Assembly: GCA_963585895.1 (NCBI GenBank)
Contig: OY757915.1
Coordinates: 93,030,836 to 93,094,835, forward strand
Length of the DNA stretch: 64,000 nt
Direction: 5' to 3'
From: Sepioteuthis lessoniana
Taxonomy: Eukaryota; Mollusca; Cephalopoda; Myopsida; Loliginidae
The notes beneath the pieces were generated by a model. The model was not told the origin of the DNA. It worked only from the letters and a program-made list of their open reading frames with translations, and did no database searches. The position numbers and the translations under genes are program-made. Position 1 is the stretch's first letter, and each line of letters begins with the position of its first letter. Shown here piece by piece: positions 62,967-64,000 of this stretch.

Positions 62967-64000
62967 TTACAAAAGTAAAATCCAACTTAATGCATAACGT
63001 GCCGTGGTCTGAAGACGATTTGAAGCAACTTTCAACCTGCGGCCAGTGATTCCTATTTTTGAAAGAAACGAAATGACTGAGTGTCCTATAAAACCACGAC
63101 AACCAACCTCAATAGAAATCACATGGCATATCCAACCCTTTTCCACGCAGTCGGCACGCAGAGTCTCGTAGCGGTTTTTCTTCCGCTCGTGTGCTTCCTC
63201 CCGGTTTTCTTCCCAGGGGACAGTCAATTCTATGAGGACACTCTTCTTTGAATCGGACCATGCTACAATGTCCGGCCGCTTTTCTGTTTGAATAATGTGA
63301 ATTGGAAATTGTAGAGATGTCTTGAGATCTGCTGAAACTTTCCAGTCACTAGCTCCGTTCAGTAGCTTCATGTTAGGATTTTTTGTTTCCTCACAGGACA
63401 TTCACCTTCCTTGAGAAACTGAATTATGGGTTCCTTGGCTGTTATGGATTGCTGATTTGCTGTCTCACATTGTGCTCTTAACAATTCTATTATCACTTCT
63501 AATCACTTGCTATGTCGCCATGTGTACATCTGAAGTGAGTGTGGACATGCATATAGTACGTGGCACAAAGTACCCCGATCACTTTTACACAAGCACAGGT
63601 CCGAATTGGTATATCCCCATAATTTTAGGTTGGTCGCATTTGGTGAGATCATAAGTAGAGCGAAGAAGGAATGATATCGCCAGTGGTTCCATTGCAATTA
63701 AGGATTTCCACGATAATTTAATTGGTTCGATACCATTCCATTTTGTCCAAGCACATTGTTTGGCCTGAGTAACAGCACTGGCTTTTCTTTGCTCTTCCTC
63801 AAACATCCTGACTTCTTCGCTCACCATGTCTCTTTTTTCTTTTGGGTCCATTTTGGAGAATACCATTTTGCTCGTGCTGCCCAACCCAGCTTGATTGTTT
63901 TGAGTGACGCCTATAATGTCTGTGATTCTTAGGCTGCATTCCACCTCCTGGGCGGTCTTAACGGCCGACCACTTCGTACTTGATTTTATTTCTGGATACG
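62967..64000 (-). pseudogene. Retroelement C-terminus with zinc finger and restriction-like nuclease, runs off the right edge
   Basis: Read on the minus strand from 64,000: a linker (STKWSAVKTAQEVECSLRI), QAKQCAWTKWNGIEPIKLSW and LAISFLLRSTYDL. A frameshift leads to the finger block LCLCKSDRGTLCHVLYACPH and MYTWRHSK, then a stop. LEVIIELLRAQCE and a second frameshift follow, then LLNGASDWKVSADLKTSLQF and RPDIVAWSDSKKSVLIELTV (PD...ExT, a PD-(D/E)XK-like nuclease signature). GCRGFIGHSVISFLSKIGI precedes a stop at 62,967. The order matches the C-terminus of RT-bearing retroelements found across invertebrates and fishes. The RT domain would lie beyond 64,000. The nuclease motif itself is intact, but two frameshifts and a stop make this copy a pseudogene. 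Confidence 0.8.

Overview
This is eukaryotic (metazoan) nuclear DNA. It is AT-rich and packed with microsatellites such as (TA)n, (CA)n, (GATA)n, (GAAA)n and (CT)n. No open reading frame in it looks like a host protein-coding gene, and I found no rRNA gene, functional tRNA gene, CRISPR array, operon or bacterial signal. Almost every recognisable stretch is a mobile element, a remnant of one, or a tandem repeat. The mix of tRNA-derived SINEs, RTE-like LINE tails, retroelement C-termini with a restriction-like endonuclease, Tc1/mariner elements and very long TTTC/GAAA tracts suggests an invertebrate with a large repeat-rich genome. A cephalopod mollusc (cuttlefish, squid or octopus) is my best guess. 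That is inference from resemblance and I could not test it.

High-copy families, with working names used throughout. SINE-A: head (gcccagtcggctgggg...), a unique body, an internal minisatellite of about 45 bp units, a tail of about 75 bp that can fold, then (CCAAA)n. SINE-B: tRNA-like, A box like TGGTGTAATGGTTA and B box like GAGTTCAAATCC. SINE-B2: a relative of SINE-B. SINE-C: tRNA-like, starts near GGCCCATTGGTCTAGTGGG. SINE-D: GAATACTTGAAACC units and a (ATCA)n tail. RTE-like LINE: only the 3' end of the coding region and a (GAT)n tail. A solo LTR family of about 470-690 bp with TATA and AATAAA. Retroelement C-terminal fragments with zinc finger plus PD-(D/E)XK-like nuclease. A Jockey/I-like LINE C-terminus at 18.7-19.2 kb whose 3' end has the SINE-A tail.

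Layout. 0-5 kb: microsatellites, SINE-A, an RTE-like LINE fragment split by a SINE-B. 4.7-5.6 kb: (GAAA)n-rich array. 6.2-9.2 kb: solo LTR, SINE-C copies, RTE fragment. 9.3-10.8 kb: purine-rich. 11-16.3 kb: several SINE-A copies and an LTR. 16.3-17.5 kb: 48-bp minisatellite in a SINE-D split by an RTE insertion. 18.4-24 kb: LINE with SINE-A tail, LTR nested in SINE-B, a nuclease-type retroelement remnant, SINE-C. 24-31 kb: purine-rich tract, one isolated GC-rich repeat unit, LTRs, long unassigned sequence. 31-34 kb: SINE-A chain with nested LTR. 34.3-37.7 kb: three unrelated tandem arrays. 38.3-40.9 kb: SINE-A tail concatemer, then a Tc1 element interrupted by a mariner-like element. 41-47.8 kb: SINEs, RTE and nuclease-retroelement remnants. 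47.9-50.84 kb: a sharply GC-rich compound tandem array. 51.5-55.8 kb: RTE fragment and a 32-bp satellite invaded by two SINE-C copies. 56.6-58 kb: polypyrimidine tract. 58-62.7 kb: related pieces of a TIR transposon family that has produced 184-bp and 42-bp tandem arrays. 63-64 kb: a frameshifted retroelement C-terminus running off the right edge.

The 'system' here is a network of mobile elements. A LINE and a SINE family share a 3' tail. Insertions sit within insertions with readable target-site duplications, which gives relative ages. Transposon ends appear to have seeded satellites. A 179-bp sequence recurs at 98.9% identity beside or inside two different satellites.
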